DNA from: an uncultured Neomegalonema sp.
GTDB taxonomy: Bacteria > Pseudomonadota > Alphaproteobacteria > Rhodobacterales > Rhodobacteraceae
Direction: 5' to 3'
Assembly: GCA_937927905.1 (NCBI GenBank)
Contig: CALFWP010000177.1
Coordinates: 1-7,843 of the forward strand
DNA: 7,843 nt
The translations under genes and the position numbers were made by a program. Within the stretch, counting starts at the first letter, position 1. The number at the start of each line of letters is the position of its first letter. Below the pieces are notes generated by a model that was given only the letters and a program-made list of their open reading frames with translations, had not been told where the DNA came from and made no database searches. Below, one piece after another: positions 1 to 5,757 of the stretch.

Positions 1-389
1 GTACGCACACCGTTGACAAGCGCGGTTGTTTCGAATTGTCCGCTGAATGCACCGCGCCTTAGAACGACTTCACCGCCGCCGATGCTTTGGGCTGAACCGG
101 GGATCAGTTCTGCCTTTACCCGCCCGTAAACGCCACTCAGCTGGTCTTTATAAGTATACCCGACTATCAGCGCAAGAAAGGCGAGTATGATCGCGATGGC
201 ATTGCGGACGGTTTTCAGCCAGCCGCCCTGTGCGCGTACGCTTACACCGCCAGCCACAAGCGCCAGCAGTAACACGGCAGTAACAATGCGCATAATGCCG
301 TCGGTGCTGCTGAAAACATCCGCTGTGCGGTCGCTGATATGTTCACAACCGGCGAGAAGAACCACGGACAGAGGTGCAAGTTTTTTCAT
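1..389 (-). CDS. Membrane-anchored retropepsin-like aspartic protease (TIGR02281-type), C-terminus cut off by window edge
   Basis: The gene is read right to left and 129 codons are visible; the 3' end runs off the left edge. Residues 34-51 and 62-79 are two hydrophobic membrane segments. They are followed by GGEVVLRRG (105-113) and QFETTALVNGVR (118-129), the first strands of the retropepsin-like fold that in this family lead directly into the catalytic D-T/S-G motif. That motif lies outside the window, so activity cannot be judged. The first 15 residues are a short signal ending in L-L-A-G-C, a good lipobox with Cys15, which is unusual ahead of two membrane segments. A shorter start at Met33 is possible and would remove the lipobox. 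The chosen ATG overlaps the stop of the preceding gene (ATGA, 386-389), which favours it through translational coupling. The catalytic domain probably faces the periplasm (inference). The family assignment rests on topology and the start of the domain, so it is good but not certain. Confidence 0.75.
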   Translation of the reverse strand, partial: MKKLAPLSVVLLAGCEHISDRTADVFSSTDGIMRIVTAVLLLALVAGGVSVRAQGGWLKTVRNAIAIILAFLALIVGYTYKDQLSGVYGRVKAELIPGSAQSIGGGEVVLRRGAFSGQFETTALVNGVR

Positions 390-655
390 TCCGTATTTCG
401 CTTTGCAAAGCGGCGGTTTGCCCTGCGTCCGGGGCGCATAATAGGAGCGGCGGCGGCAATTTGCGGCTCCCGCGACGGCAATTCAGCCATGATACTCTGT
501 CTTTCCGAGGCATCCATGCGTGACCAGCGTGCAATTTCCTCGCCGGTGCGAAAGCATCCCATGCAAAGCTTTGCGCCGGGGTGCAGGACGCAGACCTTGA
601 TGCAGGGCGAGTCAATTTCGTCGCGTTTCCAGACTTCATCACCGAAATCATTCAT
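386..655 (-). CDS. DUF1289 family small cysteine-motif protein
   Basis: This is an 89-residue protein with the DUF1289 signature: DSPCIKVC (16-22), then LCMGCFRT (30-37), then an EEIARW helix (39-44). The four cysteines at 18, 22, 31 and 34 (C-x3-C-x8-C-x2-C) look like a metal-binding or Fe-S-type cluster, but the ligand of this family is not established as far as I know. The C-terminus after about residue 62 is basic and low in complexity (RPGRRANRRFAKR). The ATG follows the stop of ruvX by 11 nt. A TAAGGG string, made of the ruvX stop codon plus GGG, serves as ribosome binding site about 8 nt upstream. The stop overlaps the start of the protease gene by ATGA, so translation is probably coupled. 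No specific cellular function can be assigned. Confidence 0.88.
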   Translation of the reverse strand: MNDFGDEVWKRDEIDSPCIKVCVLHPGAKLCMGCFRTGEEIARWSRMDASERQSIMAELPSREPQIAAAAPIMRPGRRANRRFAKRNTE

Positions 656-666
656 AGGAGATACCC

Positions 667-1143
667 TTACGCGCTTTGCGCAATTTCCGAAAGCCGGTCG
701 ATAGCCCCTTGCAGGATCACAGCGGCAGCGGCGCTATCGATGATATCCGCACGTTTGCTGTATCCGATACCGGCCTCTTTCATGGACTCTTCTGCGGTAA
801 AAGAAGACAGCCTTTCATCCCAGTACAAAACCGGCAGACCGAACGCGTCCTCCAGATTGCGTACAAATGCCCTGACCGATTGCGCACGGCGTCCCGCATC
901 ACCGTTCATATGCAAAGGCAGGCCGACCACAATACCACTCGCGGCTCTTTCCGTTATGATGCTGCGCAGAGCCTCCAGATCACGGGTCAGTTTTGTCCGC
1001 CGAACTGTCCCCAACGGCGAGGCAAGGCTGTGCCGTTCATCACAGACGGCAACACCGATGGTCTTTGTGCCAGGGTCAAGTCCGATCAGTGCACCATTGC
1101 ATACGGCCTCTGCAAACTGTTCCGGGCTGAGGCGGTGCTTCAC
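667..1143 (-). CDS. ruvX: RuvX/YqgF, RNase H-fold nuclease (pre-16S rRNA processing / putative Holliday junction resolvase)
   Basis: The protein has 158 residues, normal for this family. It shows the YqgF motifs in order: GLDPGTKTIGVAVCD (21-35, acidic Asp23), IVVGLPLHMNG (71-81), YWDERLSS (107-114, Glu110) and DIIDSAAAAVILQ (133-145, Asp136). The acidic residues match the expected active site of this RNase H-like fold. In other bacteria YqgF matures the 5' end of 16S rRNA, while the Holliday-junction resolvase role comes from similarity to RuvC. The start codon is GTG, overlapping the ccmI stop as GTGA (1140-1143). A consensus AGGAGG at 1148-1153 lies 4 nt upstream, inside the ccmI coding end, so expression is likely coupled to ccmI. 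Residues 1-18 are a short extension before the first beta strand. The identification is secure. Confidence 0.95.
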   Translation of the reverse strand: MKHRLSPEQFAEAVCNGALIGLDPGTKTIGVAVCDERHSLASPLGTVRRTKLTRDLEALRSIITERAASGIVVGLPLHMNGDAGRRAQSVRAFVRNLEDAFGLPVLYWDERLSSFTAEESMKEAGIGYSKRADIIDSAAAAVILQGAIDRLSEIAQSA

Positions 1144-2321
1144 AGGGCCTCCTGTAACTGCGCTGTTGCGGCTTCATCCCCTTCAAAAATGGCAAGCCCT
1201 TTTTCTTGTGCCGCTTTTGCATCGGCCTCGCGATTCAGCATACGGTAGGAGCGGATCAGCATCAGCCAGCCCTCAAGGTCATCCGGATCAATTTCTAGGC
1301 GTTTTGCCAGGCCGTTGACCATTCCCTCAATCATGGCGGCCTGTTCTTCAGTAGCCCTTTGTTCATCCGTCTTAGGCACCAGATTTGCTGGTGGAATAAC
1401 ACCGATATCAGTTGCGGCTTCACGGATATTGTTCTGAACCTGTTCAATCCACGGCGCATCCGGCGGTGCGGTTTCCAGCATTTTTATCCAGCCTTCGATG
1501 CCTTCACGTCCCTTGCCGCGCTGGACAAGTGCGATGCTTTTGAAGAATAAAGCATGATGAAAACCGGGGTCTTTTTGCAGTGCCTTATCAACGACGGCTT
1601 CTGCCTGCGGTGACATAATTCCGCCTGCTGCCATGTACATAGCTTCGGTCATATTGGAATAAAGGCCGGCGTCGGCACGGGCAGGGTCCAATTCGGTCAC
1701 CTTTTCAAACGCGCGCCAGCTTTCATCGAAAATCTCCAGTGACATCAGGCCGCGTGCGAGGACGGACCAGCCTTCGGCATCATCCGGTTTTTGTGACAGA
1801 CGCTCTTTAACCTTTTCCGTAAGGTCAAGCATTTGTGCTCTGGCCTGGCTCGGTGGCGGCGCTTCACGCCCGCGTTTTTCAAAGGCCAGTTCCAGCTGTT
1901 CCTGTGACGGGCGGCTTGCGATCCGTTCGGCGTTGAAATCCCGCTGGGCGAGCGGCAGATCGTTAAATCCCGGACTGCCGATTGAGTTGTAAACACCCGT
2001 GCCAATCAGCGTGACGCCGAGTGCGGCACCGATTCCGATGGTGGTGCTGAGTTTCGGCGGGGTTCTTCCGGCATCGGCATCCCGTTCGGCTTCTTCGGCG
2101 GCATTCAGCAATCTGCGCGACAGTTCGATTCTGGCGGCATCGGCTTCCGTATCTGTCAGAACACCGCGCAGCAAATCGCTGTCGACTTCGCGTAACTGCG
2201 CCTCAAAAGACTCGATCTCATGTGCCGACCGTGAAGAGGGGGCCGATCCCGGCCGCAAAAACGGAAAAGCCATCGCCAGAGCGCAGACTATGGTTAAAAG
2301 TGCTGCAACAAACCAAAACAG
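1140..2321 (-). CDS. ccmI: CcmI (CycH), cytochrome c maturation protein with TPR domain, apparent CTG start
   Basis: CcmI is the inner-membrane chaperone that binds apocytochrome c through TPR repeats and hands it to the CcmF/H haem ligation machinery. Reading from a CTG at 2319-2321 gives 393 residues. They comprise membrane segment 1 (2-21, opening LFWFVAALLT), a long amphipathic or coiled-coil helix (about 34-80), membrane segment 2 (about 93-114) followed by the family-typical GSPGFNDLPLAQR (115-127), and a TPR-rich periplasmic part from about 160 to the end (for example DDAEGWSVLARGLM and DDLEGWLMLIRSYR). No ATG, GTG or TTG lies in frame at the expected position. The CTG sits 8 nt after a perfect AGGAGG (2330-2335), and its product begins exactly as CcmI proteins do. 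A longer frame reaches an ATG at 2507, but it crosses the neighbouring soxB start and adds about 60 non-homologous-looking residues. The gene is first in a run with ruvX and the two following genes. The family call is firm; the start codon is inferred. Confidence 0.92.
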   Translation of the reverse strand: MFWFVAALLTIVCALAMAFPFLRPGSAPSSRSAHEIESFEAQLREVDSDLLRGVLTDTEADAARIELSRRLLNAAEEAERDADAGRTPPKLSTTIGIGAALGVTLIGTGVYNSIGSPGFNDLPLAQRDFNAERIASRPSQEQLELAFEKRGREAPPPSQARAQMLDLTEKVKERLSQKPDDAEGWSVLARGLMSLEIFDESWRAFEKVTELDPARADAGLYSNMTEAMYMAAGGIMSPQAEAVVDKALQKDPGFHHALFFKSIALVQRGKGREGIEGWIKMLETAPPDAPWIEQVQNNIREAATDIGVIPPANLVPKTDEQRATEEQAAMIEGMVNGLAKRLEIDPDDLEGWLMLIRSYRMLNREADAKAAQEKGLAIFEGDEAATAQLQEAL

Positions 2322-2329
2322 AGCCGAAT

Positions 2330-2335
2330 CCTCCT
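2330..2335 (-). promoter_or_regulatory. Consensus Shine-Dalgarno AGGAGG for ccmI
   Basis: A perfect AGGAGG on the minus strand lies 8 nt upstream of the CTG codon that begins the CcmI-like N-terminus. It decides the start: no other in-frame initiation codon lies within normal reach of it. Confidence 0.75.
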
Positions 2336-2341
2336 GTATAG

Positions 2342-2364
2342 ACCGGCAGATTCTATGGGCCGGT
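2342..2364 (-). promoter_or_regulatory. Hairpin in the ccmI 5' leader
   Basis: ACCGGC (2342-2347) and GCCGGT (2359-2364) form a perfect 6-bp GC-rich stem with an 11-nt loop. In the ccmI transcript this stem ends 6 nt before the AGGAGG, close enough to influence ribosome access. A regulatory role is inference; the inverted repeat itself is seen directly. Confidence 0.4.
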
Positions 2365-2411
2365 ATCGCTTGCGACAAGATGGACCTTTCGCTGCATGTC
2401 GGTAAGTTGAT

Positions 2412-2440
2412 ATTGAACGGCGTTATCGGTGCGGCGTCAA
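2412..2440 (-). promoter_or_regulatory. Candidate sigma-70-type promoter for the ccmI operon
   Basis: On the minus strand TTGACG (2440-2435) is followed after 17 nt by TTCAAT (2417-2412), a good -35 and a fair -10. It lies about 90 nt upstream of the proposed ccmI start and overlaps face-to-face with a similar element for the opposite gene. Confidence 0.4.
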
Positions 2441-2442
2441 TA
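2413..2442 (+). promoter_or_regulatory. Candidate promoter for the soxB-like gene
   Basis: TTGAAC (2413-2418) and TCAATA (2437-2442) are separated by 18 nt, about 50 nt upstream of the ATG at 2491. The match is moderate. It occupies almost the same bases as the minus-strand candidate because TATTGA (2411-2416) and TCAATA (2437-2442) are a perfect inverted repeat. Confidence 0.3.
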
Positions 2443-2447
2443 GCTTG

Positions 2448-2469
2448 AACTGCGCAATAAACTGCGCAA
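2448..2469 (+). repeat. Tandem 10-bp direct repeat AACTGCGCAA upstream of the soxB-like gene
   Basis: AACTGCGCAA occurs at 2448-2457 and again, unchanged, at 2460-2469, a 12-bp period. Each copy contains the palindrome TGCGCA. It ends 21 nt before the ATG at 2491 and could be a tandem operator or a leader element; no specific regulator can be named. Confidence 0.5.
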
Positions 2470-2490
2470 CGGCCATATCGGAGACAGGTT

Positions 2491-3756
2491 ATGACGGCAA
2501 AACGCAAACCCCGTTATTCGATCTTTTCGCTTGCGCGCAATTCCATGTCGCACCATCAGGGCTGGGAAAAAGCCTGGCGGTCTCCGGATCCGAAACCTGA
2601 ATATGATGTGGTCATTGTCGGGGCAGGGGGACACGGGCTTGCCACGGCATATTACCTGGCGAAAAATCACGGTATCACAAATGTTGCGGTGGTCGAAAAG
2701 GGCTGGCTTGGCGGCGGAAATACCGGACGAAATACAACGATTATCCGCTCGAACTACCTGCAGGACAGTTCCGCGGCATTGTTCGAACTGTCCCGCAGTC
2801 TTTTCGAAACATTGTCCCAGGATTTGAATTATAACATAATGTTCAGCCCGCGCGGTGTGCTGATGCTGGCGCAGACCGAGCATGAAAAACGTGCCTGGCA
2901 GCGGACCCACCATGCCACCCGTCTGAACAACATCTATACCGAATGGGCGGATACCGAGCGGGTTAAAGAAATCTGCCCGATAATCAACACATCCCCTGAT
3001 GCGCGCTTTCCGGTTCTGGGCGGGTTGTGGCAGCCGCGCGGCGGCACAGCACGACATGATGCGGTGGCTTGGGGCTATGCGCGGGCGGCGGATGATCTGG
3101 GTGTGGATGTTATCCAGAACTGCGAAGTTCTTGGCATTGACCGTGATGGCGGCAAAGTCACTGGTGTTCAGACCACGCGCGGTACGATCAAATGCGGCAA
3201 GCTGGGGATCGTTGTGGCCGGAAATACCTCGCGGCTGACGGATATGGCCGGTTTCCGGATGCCGCTGGAAAGCGTGCCGTTACAGGCACTGGTGTCGGAA
3301 CCGATCAAACCCTGTCTCGATATCGTGGTGATGGCCAATACCGTCCATGGCTATATGAGCCAGTCGGATAAGGGCGAACTGGTCATCGGCGGCGGCACTG
3401 ACGGCTATAACGCTTATACACAGCGCGGGTCGTTCCATCATATCGAGGAGACGGTGACAGCACTGGTCGAGACATTCCCAATTATATCGCGCCTGCGGAT
3501 GCTGCGGCAATGGGGCGGGATCGTGGATATCACCGGCGACCGTTCGCCGATTATCTCGAAAACCCCGGTAGACGGCGTTTTTGTCAATTGCGGCTGGGGC
3601 ACCGGAGGATTCAAGGCAACCTGCGGGTCCGGCCACTGCTTTGCCGCGACCATCGCACGAGGCGAACCGGATGTGGTGGCCGCACCGTTCAGCCTGGACC
3701 GTTTTGCCGAAGGGCGCATGATCGACGAAAGTGTAGCCGCTGCAGTGGCACACTGA
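2491..3756 (+). CDS. soxB: Sarcosine oxidase beta subunit-like FAD/FMN oxidoreductase
   Basis: The protein has 421 residues, the usual length for the beta subunit of heterotetrameric sarcosine oxidase. That enzyme demethylates sarcosine to glycine, passing the one-carbon unit to tetrahydrofolate and electrons to O2. The N-terminus (PRYSIFSLARN, then HHQGWEKAWRSP) is characteristic of this subunit. It is followed by the dinucleotide-binding fold DVVIVGAGGHGLATAYYLAK (39-58) and the GWLGGGNTGRNTTIIRSNYL stretch (71-90). His189 in GGTARHDAVAWGYAR matches the histidine that binds FMN covalently in characterised enzymes. Near the C-terminus are GGIVDITGDRSPII (342-355) and GWGTGGFKATCGSGH (368-382), the flavin-contacting end. 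A GGAG at 2480-2483 precedes the ATG by 7 nt. The soxD, soxA and soxG genes that normally accompany it are not adjacent: upstream is divergent ccmI and downstream is a convergent gene. It may therefore act with subunits encoded elsewhere or as a stand-alone amine oxidase of the same family. Confidence 0.88.
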   Translation: MTAKRKPRYSIFSLARNSMSHHQGWEKAWRSPDPKPEYDVVIVGAGGHGLATAYYLAKNHGITNVAVVEKGWLGGGNTGRNTTIIRSNYLQDSSAALFELSRSLFETLSQDLNYNIMFSPRGVLMLAQTEHEKRAWQRTHHATRLNNIYTEWADTERVKEICPIINTSPDARFPVLGGLWQPRGGTARHDAVAWGYARAADDLGVDVIQNCEVLGIDRDGGKVTGVQTTRGTIKCGKLGIVVAGNTSRLTDMAGFRMPLESVPLQALVSEPIKPCLDIVVMANTVHGYMSQSDKGELVIGGGTDGYNAYTQRGSFHHIEETVTALVETFPIISRLRMLRQWGGIVDITGDRSPIISKTPVDGVFVNCGWGTGGFKATCGSGHCFAATIARGEPDVVAAPFSLDRFAEGRMIDESVAAAVAH

Positions 3757-3810
3757 TCTACATCGCGGCATCGCCATGAAGAAGGTACGGACAGGCCGCG
3801 CATAAAAAAC

Positions 3811-3838
3811 ACTGTTCGTCCATAAACCGGCGAACTGT
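3811..3838 (-). terminator. Weak rho-independent terminator-like hairpin in the convergent gap
   Basis: ACTGTTCG (3811-3818) and CGAACTGT (3831-3838) can pair with one internal mismatch around a 12-nt loop. On the minus strand the stem is followed, after a short GTG, by six Ts (complement of 3804-3809), placing it about 35 nt past the stop of the phytase-family gene. The stem is short and interrupted, so efficiency is doubtful. The rest of 3757-3873 shows nothing coding. Confidence 0.35.
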
Positions 3839-3873
3839 ATCTCTTTGGTGGTGGTTTAAAAACCCTCAACCAT

Positions 3874-4845
3874 TTATTTTAAAACGCGGAAATGAAGCAA
3901 TAAGGTTCTTTGCCAGTTGCTGAAATTGTCGTCTGACAGGACCAGAAGTTCTGTGGCACCATCCACACTTTTACGTGTGACCAACGCTTCCATATTATCA
4001 ATTTCATATCCGGATCCAAGGTCAACCAGTGTTTCGGGTTTAATTCTTCTGTTGCCATCCAGAACACTGACCGGAAACCGGCTGATACGCATGCCCGGTC
4101 CGCCGATATATGAAAACCGCCGCTCCAGAAGATAGACGGTTTGTCCATCCGGACTGAGCGCAAGATCAGTCGGGCTGTAGGACCCGCTCCGGCGCAGCGT
4201 CATCTGTCGTTTCGTTTCTCCACCCAGCACCCATCCGATGTGATGTTTGCCGCCGGTAAAAAGTGGCGGCTCTTCAGCCAGCATAAACAGACGGCCATCC
4301 GGAAGTTTCACTAATGCCTCAATGCCTTTATTGCTTTGCAGATTGGAAAAATCCGGCATTTTGACTGTTGTGATTTCGGGTCCGGAAAGCCCTTCAAAAC
4401 GCGACACACGATGTTCACGCTCGAATGAAATCAGTAATGTGTCGCCATCCCTCGTAATGGCTTCGGAATCGGTGAACGGACGTTGTAAAAATTTTCCATC
4501 CGCACCGTAGAGCCTCCAGATATTAAACCCTCCGATACCGTTTAACCCTCCCTCAGCATCAAATTGTAATCTGGTGCGTATCCAATGTGCCTTGTCGGTC
4601 ACTGCGGTCAGTGTAACTCCGTCTTCATCCAGTATAGCGCCGGAAAGCCCGCCGAAATCCGCACGTTCCGATGACCATTCCAGCCCGCCCAGAAATTCCA
4701 GTTTACCGAAACGGGTTTGCAATGGGGATGCTTCGGACAACCTGATTGATTTCGTACGGCTTTCGGCGGTTTCAAATCTGTCTTGTGCTAGGACCGATGA
4801 AGGAGTCACAAGCGTAACAAACGCCATGAAAAGCGTTCTGATCAT
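3874..4845 (-). CDS. Secreted esterase-like-activity-of-phytase family protein (PF13449-like)
   Basis: From the ATG at 4843-4845 the product has 323 residues. Residues 1-20 are a classical signal peptide (hydrophobic MIRTLFMAFVTLVTP, cleavage after SVLA), so the protein is exported. The mature part shows the repeating beta-propeller-like motifs of the esterase-like phytase family: FGGLSGAILDEDG (64-76), DSEAITRDGD (126-135), NKGIEALVKLPDGRLF (172-187), NMEALV (284-289) and LVLSDDNFS (301-309). The family name comes from a few tested members, and the substrate here is unknown. Its ATG overlaps the mepA stop (ATGA, 4842-4845), indicating coupled translation. An upstream in-frame ATG at 4869 would add eight residues before the signal peptide and is less likely. 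The pairing with a wall hydrolase suggests a periplasmic role, but that is only inference. Confidence 0.87.
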   Translation of the reverse strand: MIRTLFMAFVTLVTPSSVLAQDRFETAESRTKSIRLSEASPLQTRFGKLEFLGGLEWSSERADFGGLSGAILDEDGVTLTAVTDKAHWIRTRLQFDAEGGLNGIGGFNIWRLYGADGKFLQRPFTDSEAITRDGDTLLISFEREHRVSRFEGLSGPEITTVKMPDFSNLQSNKGIEALVKLPDGRLFMLAEEPPLFTGGKHHIGWVLGGETKRQMTLRRSGSYSPTDLALSPDGQTVYLLERRFSYIGGPGMRISRFPVSVLDGNRRIKPETLVDLGSGYEIDNMEALVTRKSVDGATELLVLSDDNFSNWQRTLLLHFRVLK

Positions 4846-5681
4846 TTTGCCCCCAATACCCATCCGCATGCTTTTGGCAGGTCGTTCATGGTCAGGTCTT
4901 TCGGGGGCGGCTTATCGCTCGGCTTGTATGGTTCATCCGTAAACCACCAGGCCAGTTCATCGCCGCAGCCGCTTCCGGCGGGCGGCGGTGCCTGTTCGAC
5001 GCACTCCTTATCATGTGCAGGACAGGATAACCGCACATGAAAATGGGCATCATGTCCCCACCAGGGACGCACTTTGTTGAGCCATGGTGCGTCGGATGTT
5101 GTTTTGCACAATTCACGCTTGATCGCCGGGTTTACAAAAATACGCGCAACCGCAGTATCCTGGGCGGCCAGTTCGATTGCGCGCCATGCGCTTTTTTGCC
5201 AAAGCGCTTTGTCAAGCGCAGAACGTCCTTTTACGACATCATAGGAAGACCAGCTTTCGCGCTGGTTTTTATTGGGCCGCTCTGTCATAGGCCGCATCCA
5301 TATATCCACATCAAGACCACTTTGATGAGAACGGTGCCCGCTGATCATGGGACCACCTCTTGCGCGTCCCATATCCCCGATCAGCAGGCCATGATACCCG
5401 ATACGTGCAGCGCCTGCTGATAACCGCGCGATAAAATCAGCCAGCTCAGGATGGCCCCAGTTGCGCTGTCTGGACAGGCGCATGGCGGCCCAATGCGGCC
5501 CGTCCTCAAACAGTTTAACGCCTCCCGCGAGACAACCGTTGGCATAACCGCCGAACGATTCAGGTGCCGTGCGCATTGGGCTCGTGATGTCTTTAAACAG
5601 GTTTTTCGCTGCCGCATGTTCCTGCGCGTCGGCTGGCAAAGCGCAAAAACATAAAGCTGCACCTAAAATCACATGTTTCAT
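4842..5681 (-). CDS. mepA: MepA, penicillin-insensitive murein DD-endopeptidase
   Basis: The protein has 279 residues, close to the E. coli enzyme. MepA is a periplasmic zinc metallopeptidase (LAS/M74 group) that cuts the D-Ala-mDAP cross-bridges of peptidoglycan. Residues 1-19 are a signal peptide ending ALPADA. Zinc-site motifs are GHRSHQSGLDVDIW (115-128, ligands His119 and Asp126) and WGHDAHFHVRLSCP (208-221, His210, His213 and His215), with the same seven-residue spacing as in E. coli. The six cysteines at 50, 192, 220, 227, 239 and 272 track those forming the three disulfides of the E. coli protein, so the fold looks intact. The start at MKHVILG was chosen because it opens directly into the signal peptide and a GGGG lies just upstream. 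A start seven codons earlier (MCKKRGT) cannot be excluded. The gene lies 76 nt after the PanE-like gene and overlaps the phytase-family gene by ATGA. Confidence 0.95.
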   Translation of the reverse strand: MKHVILGAALCFCALPADAQEHAAAKNLFKDITSPMRTAPESFGGYANGCLAGGVKLFEDGPHWAAMRLSRQRNWGHPELADFIARLSAGAARIGYHGLLIGDMGRARGGPMISGHRSHQSGLDVDIWMRPMTERPNKNQRESWSSYDVVKGRSALDKALWQKSAWRAIELAAQDTAVARIFVNPAIKRELCKTTSDAPWLNKVRPWWGHDAHFHVRLSCPAHDKECVEQAPPPAGSGCGDELAWWFTDEPYKPSDKPPPKDLTMNDLPKACGWVLGAK

Positions 5682-5757
5682 GGTACCCCGTTTTTTGCAC
5701 ATAGATACTGTACTTGCGCTTCGCACACACATGATATTCCCGTTATGCTCCGGCTTA

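Noticed and set aside
581..1318. Long plus-strand open frame opposite ruvX and the ccmI end
   Set aside because: It is antisense to well-supported coding sequence and its translation is low-complexity with no motifs.
2322..2507. Extension of the ccmI frame upstream to an ATG at 2507
   Set aside because: It would overlap the start of the divergent soxB-like gene, cross promoter-like and repeat elements, and add about 62 residues unlike any CcmI N-terminus.
2437..3057. Long minus-strand open frame opposite soxB
   Set aside because: It is a shadow of the soxB reading frame with no recognisable domain.
3764..3800. GC-rich stem CGCGGC/GCCGCG after soxB as its terminator
   Set aside because: The loop is 25 nt and the plus-strand sequence following is A-rich, not T-rich.
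3853..3864. Dyad GGTTTAAAAACC in the convergent gap
   Set aside because: It is a 5-bp AT-rich stem with a 2-nt loop, too weak to call a terminator or operator.
4846..4869. Start of the phytase-family gene at 4869 instead of 4845
   Set aside because: It adds eight residues before a good signal peptide, while the 4845 ATG overlaps the mepA stop in a typical coupling arrangement.
5682..5757. Separate promoter for mepA in the 76-nt gap
   Set aside because: No convincing -35/-10 pair was found; a short TGCG/CGCA dyad is present but too small to interpret.
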